Assembly (NCBI GenBank): GCA_037039685.1
Contig: JAWNGF010000003.1
Location: forward strand, 2,108,001-2,172,000
DNA: 64,000 nt
Direction of reading: 5' to 3'
DNA from: Ceratobasidium sp. AG-K
Lineage: Eukaryota > Basidiomycota > Agaricomycetes > Cantharellales > Ceratobasidiaceae
Part shown: piece after piece, positions 35,101 through 45,479 of the stretch
How the letters are laid out: every line of letters begins with the position of its first letter
Numbering within the stretch: position 1 is the stretch's first letter
Position numbers and translations under genes: made by a program
Notes under the pieces: generated by a model
The model's input: only the letters and a program-made list of their open reading frames with translations
Databases searched by the model: none
Told to the model about the DNA's origin: nothing

Positions 35101-37297
35101 TGGCAAAGTGCACAAGCTCAGACTTGGGAAGTTCAAAAGAGAGACCAAGACGAGAGAGGACATCAGAGACAGTAGAGACAGCATTGCATAGAGTATCACA
35201 GTTATCAGAAAATGAATGGGAGCAAGTGAGGATGGAGAAGTTGTCAATGTAAGCTTTGGTAACAGTATTGTTGAAATGATTGAGGGCAAGAAGAACAGGA
35301 AGGGTATAGATAGAACTGAGAATGGGGGAGAGTAGGGAACCTTGGGGGACGCCAACTGGGGCAAGATTGATGGGATTGCAGAGATGGGAGTCAATACGGA
35401 AGCACACAGAACAATCAGAAAGATAAGAAGCCATCCAGTCACAGATACAAGAAGAAAAGCCAAGAGTGTGCAGAGTTTTGATAAGACATTGATGATTAAT
35501 GTTATTGAAATAGCCAGAAATATCAAGGGTGAGAAGAGAGCGATTTTTGCTGTTTTTCCAGGCAGACTGTATATCATGAACAAGTGAGAGACCAGCATCC
35601 ACACATGAAGACAAATTGTGGCCACCAAATTGAGTGAAGGGTACTAGGTTGAATTTTCCAACCTCAAAGGAAAGGCGGTTTGTGACAACTTTTTCCAAGC
35701 ATTTACTAAGACACTCTAGTAACGCGATTGGACAGTAAGATTTGGGGTTGGACATGTCAGCCCTTCTGGGTTTGGGGATGACCAAAATGACTGCTTTGCA
35801 AAGACACATGGGATGGAATCCTAGGTTCAAGCAGCCATTGTAAAGATCAATTAGGAGTAGTGGGTAGTTTGTAAAGACCCATTTGAGCAGACGGAAATTG
35901 GAGCCAAAAGCTCCAGGTGCAGATGTATTAGACAAAGTATCAAGGGCTTTTTTGATCTCATGATGTGTGATTGGGTGATGAGCCCTGGTAGGTCTAGACC
36001 AAATGCCAAAGTCATCTGTGAGATCAACAGGTGGTAATTGCATGGGGAAGAAGGCGGTGCGGAACGCATTGGCTTGCTCATCAGGTGTAATGGCCATGCC
36101 ATCAGGTTTAGAAATAGGGGGCATGCAAGAAGTGCATTTGCCAGATGCCCACAAAGTGATCTTGTAAAGATCGGTGAGGTGGACAATCTCGCTACAGATG
36201 GTGTTGGCATGTTTGCGCTTGGCAGTACAAATTGTCTGTTGCAGATAGGCACAAGCTTGCTCCTTGTCCTTGGGGGTGTTGGGGCAAGTTTTGACATGGT
36301 ATATAGCAGAGTCGCAGTTCTTGTTCCACCAGAGTGCGCGAGCTGGGGCAGTACTGACTTTGACCTTTTTCATGGAACGTTCAGTGGCCTCAGACATGCT
36401 CCAAAGAAGAGAGGTGGCAGCATGCTCCAAGTCATTGGGTGTGTCATAGGCAAACGGTGTGAGTTTTTTAAGGGCGCTGGAGAATTCTGTTTTCCACTCC
36501 TTTTGACAAGAAGCGTCAATGGGGAAGCAGAAAGTGGGTTCTGGCGGGTCAAAGGGGATGTGAAGAGGTGGTTGGATGATAGAGGAGATGGCATGGTGAT
36601 CTGACTTGAGAGAGAAACTGTCAGAACAATCCCAATTGTTAATGCATTCGGAGTCAGCAGCAGCATGGTTGAGGAGCATGAGGTTGATAATGGAATTACA
36701 TTGAGTATGTGTGCCTAGGCAAGTGGGTGTCTGATTGTTGAGGATGGTAATGTCATTGGAAATGATCCACTCAGCAAGATCTTCAGCATGTGCATTGGAT
36801 CTTGGGGTGTTGGGTAGCAACCACAGCTCATGATGGAGGTTGAAGTCACCAGAGAAGACAATGGGGAGGAGGGGGTGGATGGGGTGGTCAAGAAGAACCT
36901 GTAAAGAAGAAGCCATAGACAAGCCATGCAAATAGATATTGACAAGACAGACCGAGAACCCAGAAACCAAGACGTCCAGAGCCAGCACAGAAGAGGAAGA
37001 CTGCACTACCGAAGACAGAGCCACCAACAGATAAGACTTACCTTTCTGTACATAAATAGCCATGTTGGGAGAACCAGCAGACACAGGAGGCAAGAAGCAC
37101 AACCAGGCAGGGCAAGCAACAGTACCTAGAATTTCAGTCACAGCAGAGGAAGTCAAGTGCTCAACGCCAATCTTCCCCCACCACGGATCTTGGAAAAGGC
37201 AGATATCAAAATGGGTGAGGTGATTCAGGAGGGTGTGCACGCAAATGTTGGACTGGGCAACATTCAGCTGCAAAACTCTGCAAGGGCCAACACTCAT
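32157..37297 (-). pseudogene. LINE ORF2: endonuclease, reverse transcriptase, RNase H
   Basis: ORF2 starts at ATG 37297, overlapping the ORF1 stop as ATGA. The N-terminal endonuclease shows LQLNVAQSN, FSGDFNLHHELW and SDHHAIS, the expected EN motifs. The reverse transcriptase shows FGGHNLSSCVDAGLSL, LLTLDISGYFNNINH, GVPQGSLLSPILSSIY and YIDNFSIL, where family members normally have Y-x-D-D; here the second Asp is Asn. The C-terminal RNase H (33233-32496) shows LLVCYSDGSK, the acidic EMWALASAA and WIPGHTGIAGNE. A final Cys-rich piece has CPCGKVGVQTVRHILIDCPC. Three TGA codons break the frame (34550-34552, 33243-33245, 32496-32498), and a solo LTR interrupts it. With the LTR disregarded, all pieces lie in one frame. 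Confidence 0.85.
33263..34531 (+). mobile_element. Solo LTR nested in LINE ORF2
   Basis: The 1,269-bp insertion begins TGTTATGG and ends CCATAACA, the TG...CA inverted ends typical of LTRs. It is flanked by a perfect 5-bp duplication AGGTT (33258-33262 and 34532-34536), the size expected for Ty3/Gypsy or Ty1/Copia integration. A TATA-like box (GGTATATAAACTGG, about 34007-34020) followed by an initiator-like region suggests plus-strand transcription. No gag-pol is present, so the element is a solo LTR left by LTR-LTR recombination. Superfamily is not determined. Confidence 0.85.
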
Positions 37298-39654
37298 TCC
37301 ATTTCCATGCCATCAGCGGCGGGTTGGGAGGACAGGATGACAGATGACTCATGAGGGGCACAGAATTTGGAACGGCAGGGGCAAGAGGGGTCATTTGCCT
37401 GGTGGGGACCTTGGCAGTTGACACATTTGAGTGGGTGTGGGCATGGGTCCAAGACGAGGATGTTAGCGTCATGGCAAGGTTTGCATGAGATGTTATGGTT
37501 GAAGGTCTTATGGGGACCGGCACAGATGCCGCAGGCATCTTTGCATTTGCATGCAGAGGTGATATGACCAAGTTGCTGGCACTTATCACATTGTTGGAGT
37601 ATGGGTTTGTCTTCCCATCATTTTGAATGGCATGAGTTGCCAAACATCCAAATGGGCTTGCAAAGGAAATTGTGTGTGATGGCACCGTTGGGATCTTCAA
37701 ACGCTAGGACAACAGATGACATGGATTTTTTGATGGTGTTGGGCTTGAGAAGCCACCTAGGGTGCATGGTGAACTTGAGTGCCAACGCCCATTTGTTATC
37801 TCCAATAAAGTTATTGGCAACCAATTGATCTGAGAATACCTCATCTCCTTTGACAACAATGCCAGTTGGAACGTGCGTGATCATGATTTTAGACCATGCA
37901 ACATCACAGGACATGACAGTGTCTGACGGAAGACCAAGGGTTTGGAGAATGGCGGCAATGTGCAGGATGATAAGGTTGGGATTGAGTGAAGATGGGAATA
38001 CAAGGATGATGTGGTTGCTGCGGTTCCAAGACACACCAATGGCCCTAGGAGGACTATTGCTAGCCTTTGAAATGACTGTGTTGACCTTGTTGACAATTGT
38101 GCAATTAGTGAGCGTATTGGGACCAACATTCAACTTGTTGCAGCGGATGACAAATCAGACTTGGTCAACTTTAGGTAACGGTTTAGGTTTGGGTGTGTTT
38201 TGGGCCTGTGTACCATTGCCGCAAGGTTTGGGGGCAGTAGCAGCACAAGGTTGCCGCACAATGGGTTGAGGAACGGGAGCAACCGGGGCAGGGCGGGGGG
38301 GTAAAGATTGGGGAACAGGAGTGGCGTGGAGAGGCGCAGGGTCGGCAAAGGGACCGGGGTAGGGCGCATGTATAGACCCATATGAGCCAGTGTTTCCTTC
38401 CCAAGCAGGGATCTGAGCATTGGGGCCGCTTTCAATCCTGTCTAGGCATTGGTTGATGTTCTTGAGCATTTTGAGGATGCATTTGGACGTAGTAGGTTGA
38501 CTTGGGGGGATGGAAGGCCAAGGGTGGTTGAACCTAACATCTGTATCTTCAATGTTGATTTCAGTGGGTTTGATGTCCTTGACAAACTCACTCCCCGCAT
38601 CAGCTATGCAACACCTGGTTTGGGTGTACATAAGGGTGGGGTCTTTGGGCGCGTTAAAGTAGAATACGTCAAAGATGTCCTGTAGAACCTTTTTGATGAG
38701 GTTTTCCAAGGCATTCCAAACGTCTGGTCCATGAGAGAACTTGTCTTTGCCAACAGTTGACTGGATGGAGTGAACAAGTTGGTCGAATAAATGCCAATCA
38801 CTAGAATTAACTGGGGTGCCATGGTTGGAATCGCTCCACTGGGATGTGTTAAGTTGAGTGGGAATGCTGGGGGCAGGGGAGCCTGCACAAGACGCCTTGG
38901 GAGTGTTGTTATTGGGGCTATCGACCTCAATGTCCTTGTCGGGGATGGTAGAGACTTGGGTGCCTGCATGCGACAATTCCTGGGAGGCAATTGTGGCAAA
39001 GGGCCGTACGGGGGAGGATGTACAGGACCTGGGTGTGTAGTGGGTATTGTCTGGGCCAGATTGTGGCAACTTAGACCTGGGGCGGCATTTGGACTTGGTT
39101 TGTTCCTGGGGTTTAAGCCAAGGAACAATGACGTATGCTTTAGAGGGAAAGACAAAGACTTTGCCTTTGCTTCAAGCAATGCAGTATTGTTGTTTATTGC
39201 CCCTACATCAGCAAAAACCCGCCAGGATTTGGAGTGCTTTGAAGTGATATGGGAAACCGACTATGCTTTGAGTGATTTGGACCGCTTTGGAGCACTCCAA
39301 ATTCAGGGGCTCCTATTTCCGCTACTCCAAAGACCCTGAAATCCGAATTGGCGGAATTGAAATGGCTTGAAAGCGCTCCAAACCACTGTAAGCATAGTCC
39401 TTTCCTGAAATCACTCTAAATCACTCCATATCCCAGCAGTTTTTTGCTGATGTAGGAGCGTTTCGTTGGGAGATACCCTTTGATTTGAACCAGTCATTTG
39501 GAGGGATGGGAAAGTTTTTGTCAAGCCATTTGAAAGCGGGAACTGGCTTGTTGTTGTGGGGTTTGCATACAGGGGCAAATTTGTTGTTCCAAATGGTGGA
39601 ATTGCTAGCAGGGGCACTGAAAGTAAACAGACTATGCAACAGCGGGGGTGGCAT
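37294..39654 (-). pseudogene. LINE ORF1 (gag-like, zinc knuckles), interrupted
   Basis: Starts at ATG 39654 (MPPPLLHSLFTFSAPASN) and ends with TGA 37294-37296. The first part is Pro/Ser/Thr-rich, the middle has a helical region (FDQLVHSIQSTVGKDKF; NALENLIKKVLQDIFDVF), and the C-terminus carries Cys/His knuckles: CDKCQQLGHITSACK, then CGICAGPHKTF and CVNCQGPHQANDPSC. It is broken by a MITE at 39202-39456 and by three in-frame TGA codons (39172-39174, 38155-38157, 37618-37620). The product would be an RNA-binding nucleocapsid-like protein assisting LINE ribonucleoprotein formation. Confidence 0.8.
39202..39456. mobile_element. MITE with ~33-bp TIRs, TA target duplication, inside LINE gag
   Basis: The left end reads CCTACATCAGCAAAAACC and the reverse complement of the right end reads CCTACATCAGCAAAAAACTG; similarity extends about 35 bp on each side. 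Treating TA as the duplicated target (39204-39205 and 39453-39454), removal of one TA plus the interior rejoins the LINE ORF1 reading frame exactly. That is a strong test of both the boundaries and the TA duplication. TA targets and short TIRs point to a Tc1/mariner-type non-autonomous element. The interior also has sub-repeats of ACTCCAAA/TTTGGAGT. Confidence 0.8.
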
Positions 39655-40029
39655 GGTGGTCGTTGTTGTTGTTGACACGTGGCCGCCCTCGGGCCCTTTC
39701 AGCTTCTCCCCCCTCTGCTCTCTTTACCGTGCTCGGCTTTGACTTCAGACGCCTCCTCTGTACGCCTCCCTTGTGGACGAGCGGTTTGACCCTGTGTTCA
39801 TGTAGCTCGTTAAAGATGTATTTAAATAATAAAAAAAAAAAAAAAGTCGTCAACACGTGACCCGGAATGAGATTGCACCGAGTACCCACACTGGCAACGA
39901 CATGCTTTGTCTAACTCCCTATTCTACACCAGCTTCAATTGCATTGAGCCATCCTTTACCACATAAAAGCATGTGTACCTCTTCTCTTGATTTCTAGCTT
40001 TCACCACGACGACTACTAAGGAGCCCAAA

Positions 40030-41868
40030 ATGTTGTGCCGCTTCACCTGTCCTGCTTGTTATACTTCATCCAACAAACACTCTCCCCAGTAAAAGGCTTT
40101 CCATACAGTCGATCTGAATGGTCAGGTAGTGGCGACACCAGCCTTGTTCCGGAAATGTTTTGTCAATGAGCCGGCACCGGATCAAAGCGGCGCGATCTGG
40201 GTTCAACGGACTTGGCGACCGGAGCTTCAAAACCTGGTATAAGAGTGAACAACGCATAGCATGTAGGAAGTTCAACCATCGCTCGTTCCATGCGAGGATT
40301 GCTGGCAGAATCTGGGTCGAATATCGTTTTTGTTTGCCATCGAGCCAGCTTCGTTCATACCCCTTGACTATCATGAAGCCCAGAGATTTCGAGATCCGTC
40401 TAGGTGGAAGACAGGGAGATAATCCAGTGGATGGGCTTTTGGGGATTGAATATTGCACCTGGCCAGTGCGAGCTGAAATTGTGCCATTGAAAGGGGCGCT
40501 AGAACTGAAAAAAGTGGAGATTGGTACGTTGATTTATTTCAACGCATTACCGGCTTTTCTGACTGACTTGGATTATTCTCTCGTTGATCAGAGGTCGTAG
40601 TTTATGAGTACGGTGAAATTAGGATTAAATCAAGTAGTCAAACTTCGCGGGATATCAGTTAGTCGACAGTATTGAACAGTTCTTCTAGTATTGATTAATC
40701 TTCCGTAGACGTCGAAAAGATCCTGTACCATGGCCGAGCCGTCGTATTCAACGCAAGCGAATTATCCAGGTCGGGAGTGCCATATGTCAAAGTTATCAAT
40801 CCACTCTCCGTGTCCCACTGCTTCGAGGTACCAAAAACGCTTCCAGGAGCGATCAAGTGCCACAAGGATCCCGCAAGTGTGGTTTGGAAACTGAATATCT
40901 CCGTGAGCAGGAAAAAGCCTGGCCCATTTTCTCGTAAGGAATATCTTGATTCCTGTTTAATCTTCCTGACAGCGTTTACTAGGCGACCCGCATATCGAAA
41001 GCTATCAGTATTCGGGGGCCAGGTCATTTCTACCACATACATTGACCGTACAACCCCATATCCTCCAAGGTCGTGACGATAAACGGGGAATATGCTGGGA
41101 TATAGTACGTGACAGCATACACCATAAGCATCTCATACCCACGTTCCTGTAGCAATTCCCCCGCGCTTTCTTTGCAGCAGGTGAATGTCTCTCAGGAACG
41201 ATAATATTACGCCGATTCAGCGCAAAGAGTAAATTCACTCTTCGAAACCTGTATTTTGAACTTTCCGGTAAGCGCATCCTCGCCTGACACCAGTACGACC
41301 ACCTCACCCGGCAATTCAGAACACGTCATCACACGCGCAGCTGCTATCCCTGTATACGGCGATGTCCAAGAGTATCGCGGCTCACGACAGCTTATCAAAT
41401 CCAAAATCGTTGTCGATCACTCGTTCAGTACCGATGGGAACATCGCGATACAGTTACCCATGTGTCTCCCCCAAGACTGCACCCCGGCATATTCCGGTCC
41501 GCACGTTTTTGTGAGTCGGATTGTTTCATATTGATCGGCGCGCAGTCAACTTGGTGATTTCCGCAGGTGATGCACCGGGTGGTGATAAAGACTAAGTCCA
41601 AGCACGGAGTCGAGGCCGAACATCTAACTCAATTTCCACTCCGAATCGTCGCTGTAGCCTTTGACGAGCGAGTCCGTCTGACTTCCGGAAAGAAGGCTTC
41701 TGATGTACTAGTAGAGAAAGGGATACGTGATCGTGAGTTCAAGCATGGTTGGGCACCGGTTTGCTAAAACTAACCAACATTTCAGCCGCTCCGGCATACG
41801 TGGACAAAATAATGGCTATGACTGGAGCCATCTACGATCAGCCTCCCCCACCGTTTTTACTCAAATAA
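40030..41868 (+). CDS. Divergent arrestin-like protein
   Basis: Several plus-strand exons join in frame. One runs about 40380-40526 (FEIRLGG, WPVRAEIVPLKGALELKKVE) to a donor gtacgt. Another spans about 40591-40654 (VVVYEYGEIRIK), and a third, from about 40709, reads ILYHGRAVVFNASELSRSG and VVWKLNISVSRKKPGPF. Around 41182-41270 the peptide GECLSGTIILRRFSAKSKF resembles the arrestin motif 'GE-x-x-x-G-x-hydrophobic' that precedes the first beta sheet core. The next exons give HVITRAAAIPVYGDV, then HRVVIKTKSKHGVEAEHLTQ, FPLRIVAVAFDERVRL and a Pro-rich end (DQPPPPFLLK). Arrestin-like proteins in fungi are trafficking adaptors for membrane proteins. The start codon and first exons are unresolved; ATG 40030 is only the first plausible one. 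The family call rests on fold-like motifs and is tentative. Confidence 0.45.
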
Positions 41869-42419
41869 AGCAGGGGAGTTCAACAGGATTTTGTAAATTA
41901 TTTCGGTAGCGCTTTCTGCAGCGTGATACTATATTGTAAACTCACATAATCGCCTCGGGCTGTGCATCTGTGTCCATAACAATAATCTTTCCGCCTTTTC
42001 CGGTCGCAACACCCCAAAAGATTCCGACAACGGGTGTGGAACGCCAAGACTAACTCCGCATCGAAGTCTAAAAAGGAGGACACATGCATTGATTTCCTTC
42101 TGGGCAACGAAGAGCCGGAAGTATAGAACGCCAAGGCTACAGGGTGAATAAGAATATGCAAACAACTCGGAAGCATGTATTGATCTAGTGTATATTCCGT
42201 ATGCAAAACCATGCGTGGATGCAATCGATACGATGGGGGGAGAGGGTAGGACTAGTATAGGAGTGTCGGGCGGGTGGGACAGGGACTATGACAAGACAAA
42301 ACCACAAACATGCACAAAGAAGAGTCCGATGAGCCAATACATAACTGGTCCGTGGCGAGCTCGAGTAAAAAAAACCGATACACGAAAATAGAAACCAAAT
42401 GACAAGTTCATGCGCCTCC
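41869..42419. other. Convergent intergenic region
   Basis: About 550 bp between two converging genes. No exon recognised; presumably both 3' untranslated regions. Confidence 0.45.
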
Positions 42420-44055
42420 CTAGATGCGGTTGTTGCCAATCACCCAAGGGCGTTCACCTCCCGAACCTTGTTGCTTCTCGATATCAACGTACTGGTCACT
42501 GCGGGCGGGGACCGTATATGGGAGGTTGACAACTGAGTTTTGTTCGCTGATGAGGCCGGGGGCAACCTGCGATGCAGCGTTACGAGCAGCATCCTCTCCG
42601 CCCATCGTATCCTTCCAGACGTCCGCGTCCTTAGCCATGAAAATCTTGCCACGCACAAACGCCAGGATGGTAAGGCCAAAGAGAACAAGCCATACCATGC
42701 AGACCAGGAATGTCATGACCGCATGCCAGACCGAGAAGCCCTTGATGCCGAAGATGTCGCCCAACGCGCGAAGGGTATTGATCCAGCCGACATTGGGGAA
42801 AGTCAACGCCCAGCCTACGCATATAGTCAATACTAGCACAATCCTGGTTCAACCTGAGCACTCACATCCGAGAATCTCGCTGAGGTGCTTGTGGAGTTTG
42901 AACCAGTAAGGGAGGATGCCGAAAAAGAAGAAAAAGACGGCAAGACCGAACAGGAGCAAAGCACCCAGGACGCTAGTAGCGAAGAAAATCTCTCCTGCCT
43001 GGGGCGAGACCAAGTTATAAGCGGGAAGAATGATACGAGCCTGCTTGCCCAGGTTGATAAGGGCCAAAGCAGTGAACCCTGGAGGACCGCACGCGACGAA
43101 TGCACCATTGGCTTGGTGGCCATCCATGAACCCGGTGGTCATGATACGGAGGATGTAGATTGCCAGGTAGAAGAAGGTCATGAAAAAACCGAGGCCTACG
43201 CAATCTCGTTAAATTTCACCGCACACTATTGGCCAAAAGAAACCAACCTTGGAAGACGTAGCCGACAAGCAAGACACCGATGCATCGAGGGTCCGACACA
43301 GGGATAACCTTGAGAACGTTAAAGGCTACGACGCCGACAAGCATCATGGGGAATACCTGCAAAAGGATGAGTAAGAGCTATTATCCGGCTCCTAATGCTC
43401 CCACCAAGAAAGCCCATGCCGGAGTGAAGGTTTTGATATCGTGAGGCTTGTTGAACCAGATCATGAGCATCGGGAAGCAAACACCGACAGCAAAGAATAC
43501 GTAGACCCTACACAGAACGTTAAGTCACCGCATTCATCCACTGTTGGGATACATACCAAAAGATCTCGTAGACAAATCCAGGGTGGATTATGCCTACTGG
43601 GACAGCGTATTGGATTGTGCCAATGATAATGGTGGCAAACGAAAGGACACAGAGCGGAACAAAGACCCCCTTAACTGGGTCAAAGAGCAACCGTTTCGAT
43701 TGTTCTCGGTATACTGCAACATGGTTAACGGTGCATCAGGACTATAGGACCAGACTTACGGATGCTTTGAAGGGCCAGAGTAGAGATATTCAACACGAAC
43801 AAGAAAATGTTCATAAAGAAGAATACAACCTCGATCGAGGTAACCCACTCGGGATGGGGATCGAGGGCGGACAAGAGGACATAGACCGCACCAGTGCCCA
43901 TACCGATCGGGAACTAGAGACGGCATGAGTATCGACCCAGACGCTAAAGTTCATAGACGTACCGCTTGCCATGACCATCCGTGCACGCGCTTTGCAAGCG
44001 CTCCGAACTTGGGGCCGTGGTAAGGGGTTTCGGGCTCCGAGTGACCGTGTGTCAT
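42420..44055 (-). CDS. TDT/SLAC1-family transporter (C4-dicarboxylate or sulfite type)
   Basis: Read on the minus strand from ATG 44055 (MTHGHSEPETPYHGPKFGAL) to TAG 42420-42422, with several 50-60 bp introns. It has about ten membrane spans. After the N-terminal HGWSWQA, the first helix begins FPIGMGTGAVYVLLSAL, the usual 'aromatic, GMGTG' entry of the tellurite-resistance/dicarboxylate (TDT) fold shared by Mae1, Ssu1 and SLAC1. The exon at 43181-42849 contains DGHQANGAFVACGPPGFTAL, and the GPPGFTALAL element is close to the Mae1-type malate transporters. The tail (VWKDTMGGEDAARNAASQ) is cytosolic and polar. It probably exports or imports a small anion (malate, succinate, sulfite) at the plasma membrane; the substrate cannot be read from sequence. 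Confidence 0.8.
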
Positions 44056-45479
44056 GTTTATGTTTTGTGGTTATAGTCGGGTGTACTGCGAGGTTGTGGG
44101 TGCGTGTAGCGTGGGTCGCTCACGCGCAGCGTGTGTCGAGTTGGGACTGTCGGAGACGGGGTGTAAACAAGTTGTCGAGGGGTTCAAGTAGACGAGATAG
44201 GGGTTGAAATGTAAATCCTCCCGTAAGACCCAAGCAACAAAATGAAAGATCGAAGGAGAAATGACAAGTCGAAGCCAAGAAGAAACGTCAGAGCAGGAGC
44301 CGCTCGACAAAATGTAATAAAATAACAAGCCGAAAAAAAAAGGCTCAGCCTATGCCTAGTCCCAGTCAAGGCGGAGAAGAGAAGGGGGTCGAAACATCAG
44401 TGGAGGCAGCTGGGGTCCATTTAATATCCATGCCAATATGGACAGGGCTGTGCTTGTCGAGTCGTCGCTAGATGCGAAATTTCCCGCCTCGTTTGTGTCT
44501 CTGTTGTCCGAGCCAAGCCCTTCGTGTGTGGTGGTGGCGGCTTGCACCCTAATTACCAATTGCTGTCCGATTCTAGCTGACTTCTTTTGTCGCAAGACGG
44601 ATTTAGCCCCAATCTTGGCAACAGATAAGCGGGATTCTGGCGCGGGGAAATGCGGAGGCCAGGGTTTTCGCTGAAAATCACCATTATTTTGACTGGACAA
44701 TCGGCCTCGAGGCGCTGCGGATGGCTATCAAGCCTTTGTGCGGTCTAAACTACCTTGTGAAGGTCAATGCCATTGTCGGCGAATTTTGCCTCAGCGGCCC
44801 GTATCAGCCGCTCATCGAGTCTCTATCAACCAAATCTTCTGTGTCTAAAGCTTCGACTGAGGTCATTATGCGTGATCTTCATGCTTGGTGAGACGCAATC
44901 TTTCATGCCCGAGCAACTGTATTGCCAATGTTGCAATTTTGACCTGTTATGGTTCGGACAAAGCCCGCGAATCGAACCGAGATCGGTCGCAGCTGTACCG
45001 GCAAATGCATACAGCTCCACCTCTAGACAGCTTAAACAATTCCCCGTCAAAAATGTCTTGCTGGGGATCATTTAGCCTAGGTAACAGCTGTTTCGGACTC
45101 AGGAGGATTCTGGTCACTATCAAATGCCAAGCAAAGCTCCACGTTTACACTCGTTGCGCTCTTTGTTCGCGAGCTCGACATCCCACATCTTTGCAACGGG
45201 TCTGAGAAGCTAGATAAGACCGAGCAACCATGCTACAGCTTGGAAGTGTCTGAAATAGAATCAGGGCATCGCGGGCCTTGGCAAAACTAGACGCAGTTGT
45301 TGTACCATGATTCTCGGTCGCTGAGAGATGCTCGGTAGTTTAACTAGCCCTGCACTCCCAGTGGGTGGCAGCTCGGAGCAATCAAGCATATCATTCCCAG
45401 TGCAGTCATGTGGCAGGGTCTCACGTTACAATCTTATCAATTTCAAATCGGCGTTGTCTGTGTCTCGACCACGCTCTCC
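44056..45479. other. Intergenic region, no secure gene
   Basis: About 1.4 kb upstream of both flanking genes, so likely a divergent promoter region. A minus-strand open frame (44700-44356, starting MSSQNNGDFQRKPWPP) is compositionally plausible but has no recognisable domain and no supporting splice structure, so I leave it unannotated. Confidence 0.4.

Larger units (their letters stand above)
31966..39868 (-). mobile_element. Non-LTR retrotransposon (LINE, Tad-like), full length but inactive
   Basis: The element is read on the minus strand. Its 3' end on the plus strand begins with a TTTTA-type tail (31981-32003), the complement of an A-rich LINE tail. Matching target-site duplications flank it: ACATGTGACCCGGAAT at 31966-31981 and ACACGTGACCCGGAAT at 39853-39868, one mismatch. 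It encodes a gag-like ORF1 with zinc knuckles and an ORF2 with apurinic endonuclease, reverse transcriptase and RNase H, the layout of the Tad1-type fungal LINEs. A solo LTR and a MITE are nested inside. Every in-frame stop I found is TGA, and the RT active-site motif is changed, so it is dead. A run of about 15 As on the plus strand at 39831-39845 lies just inside the 5' end. Confidence 0.85.

Noticed and set aside
35990..39340. Long plus-strand open frames opposite the LINE (for example 36038-36604, 38791-39339)
   Set aside because: They are antisense shadows of the LINE ORFs, which carry clear EN, RT and zinc-knuckle motifs on the minus strand.
44356..44700. Minus-strand 114-residue open frame
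   Set aside because: No domain, no splice context and no neighbour relation; could be chance.
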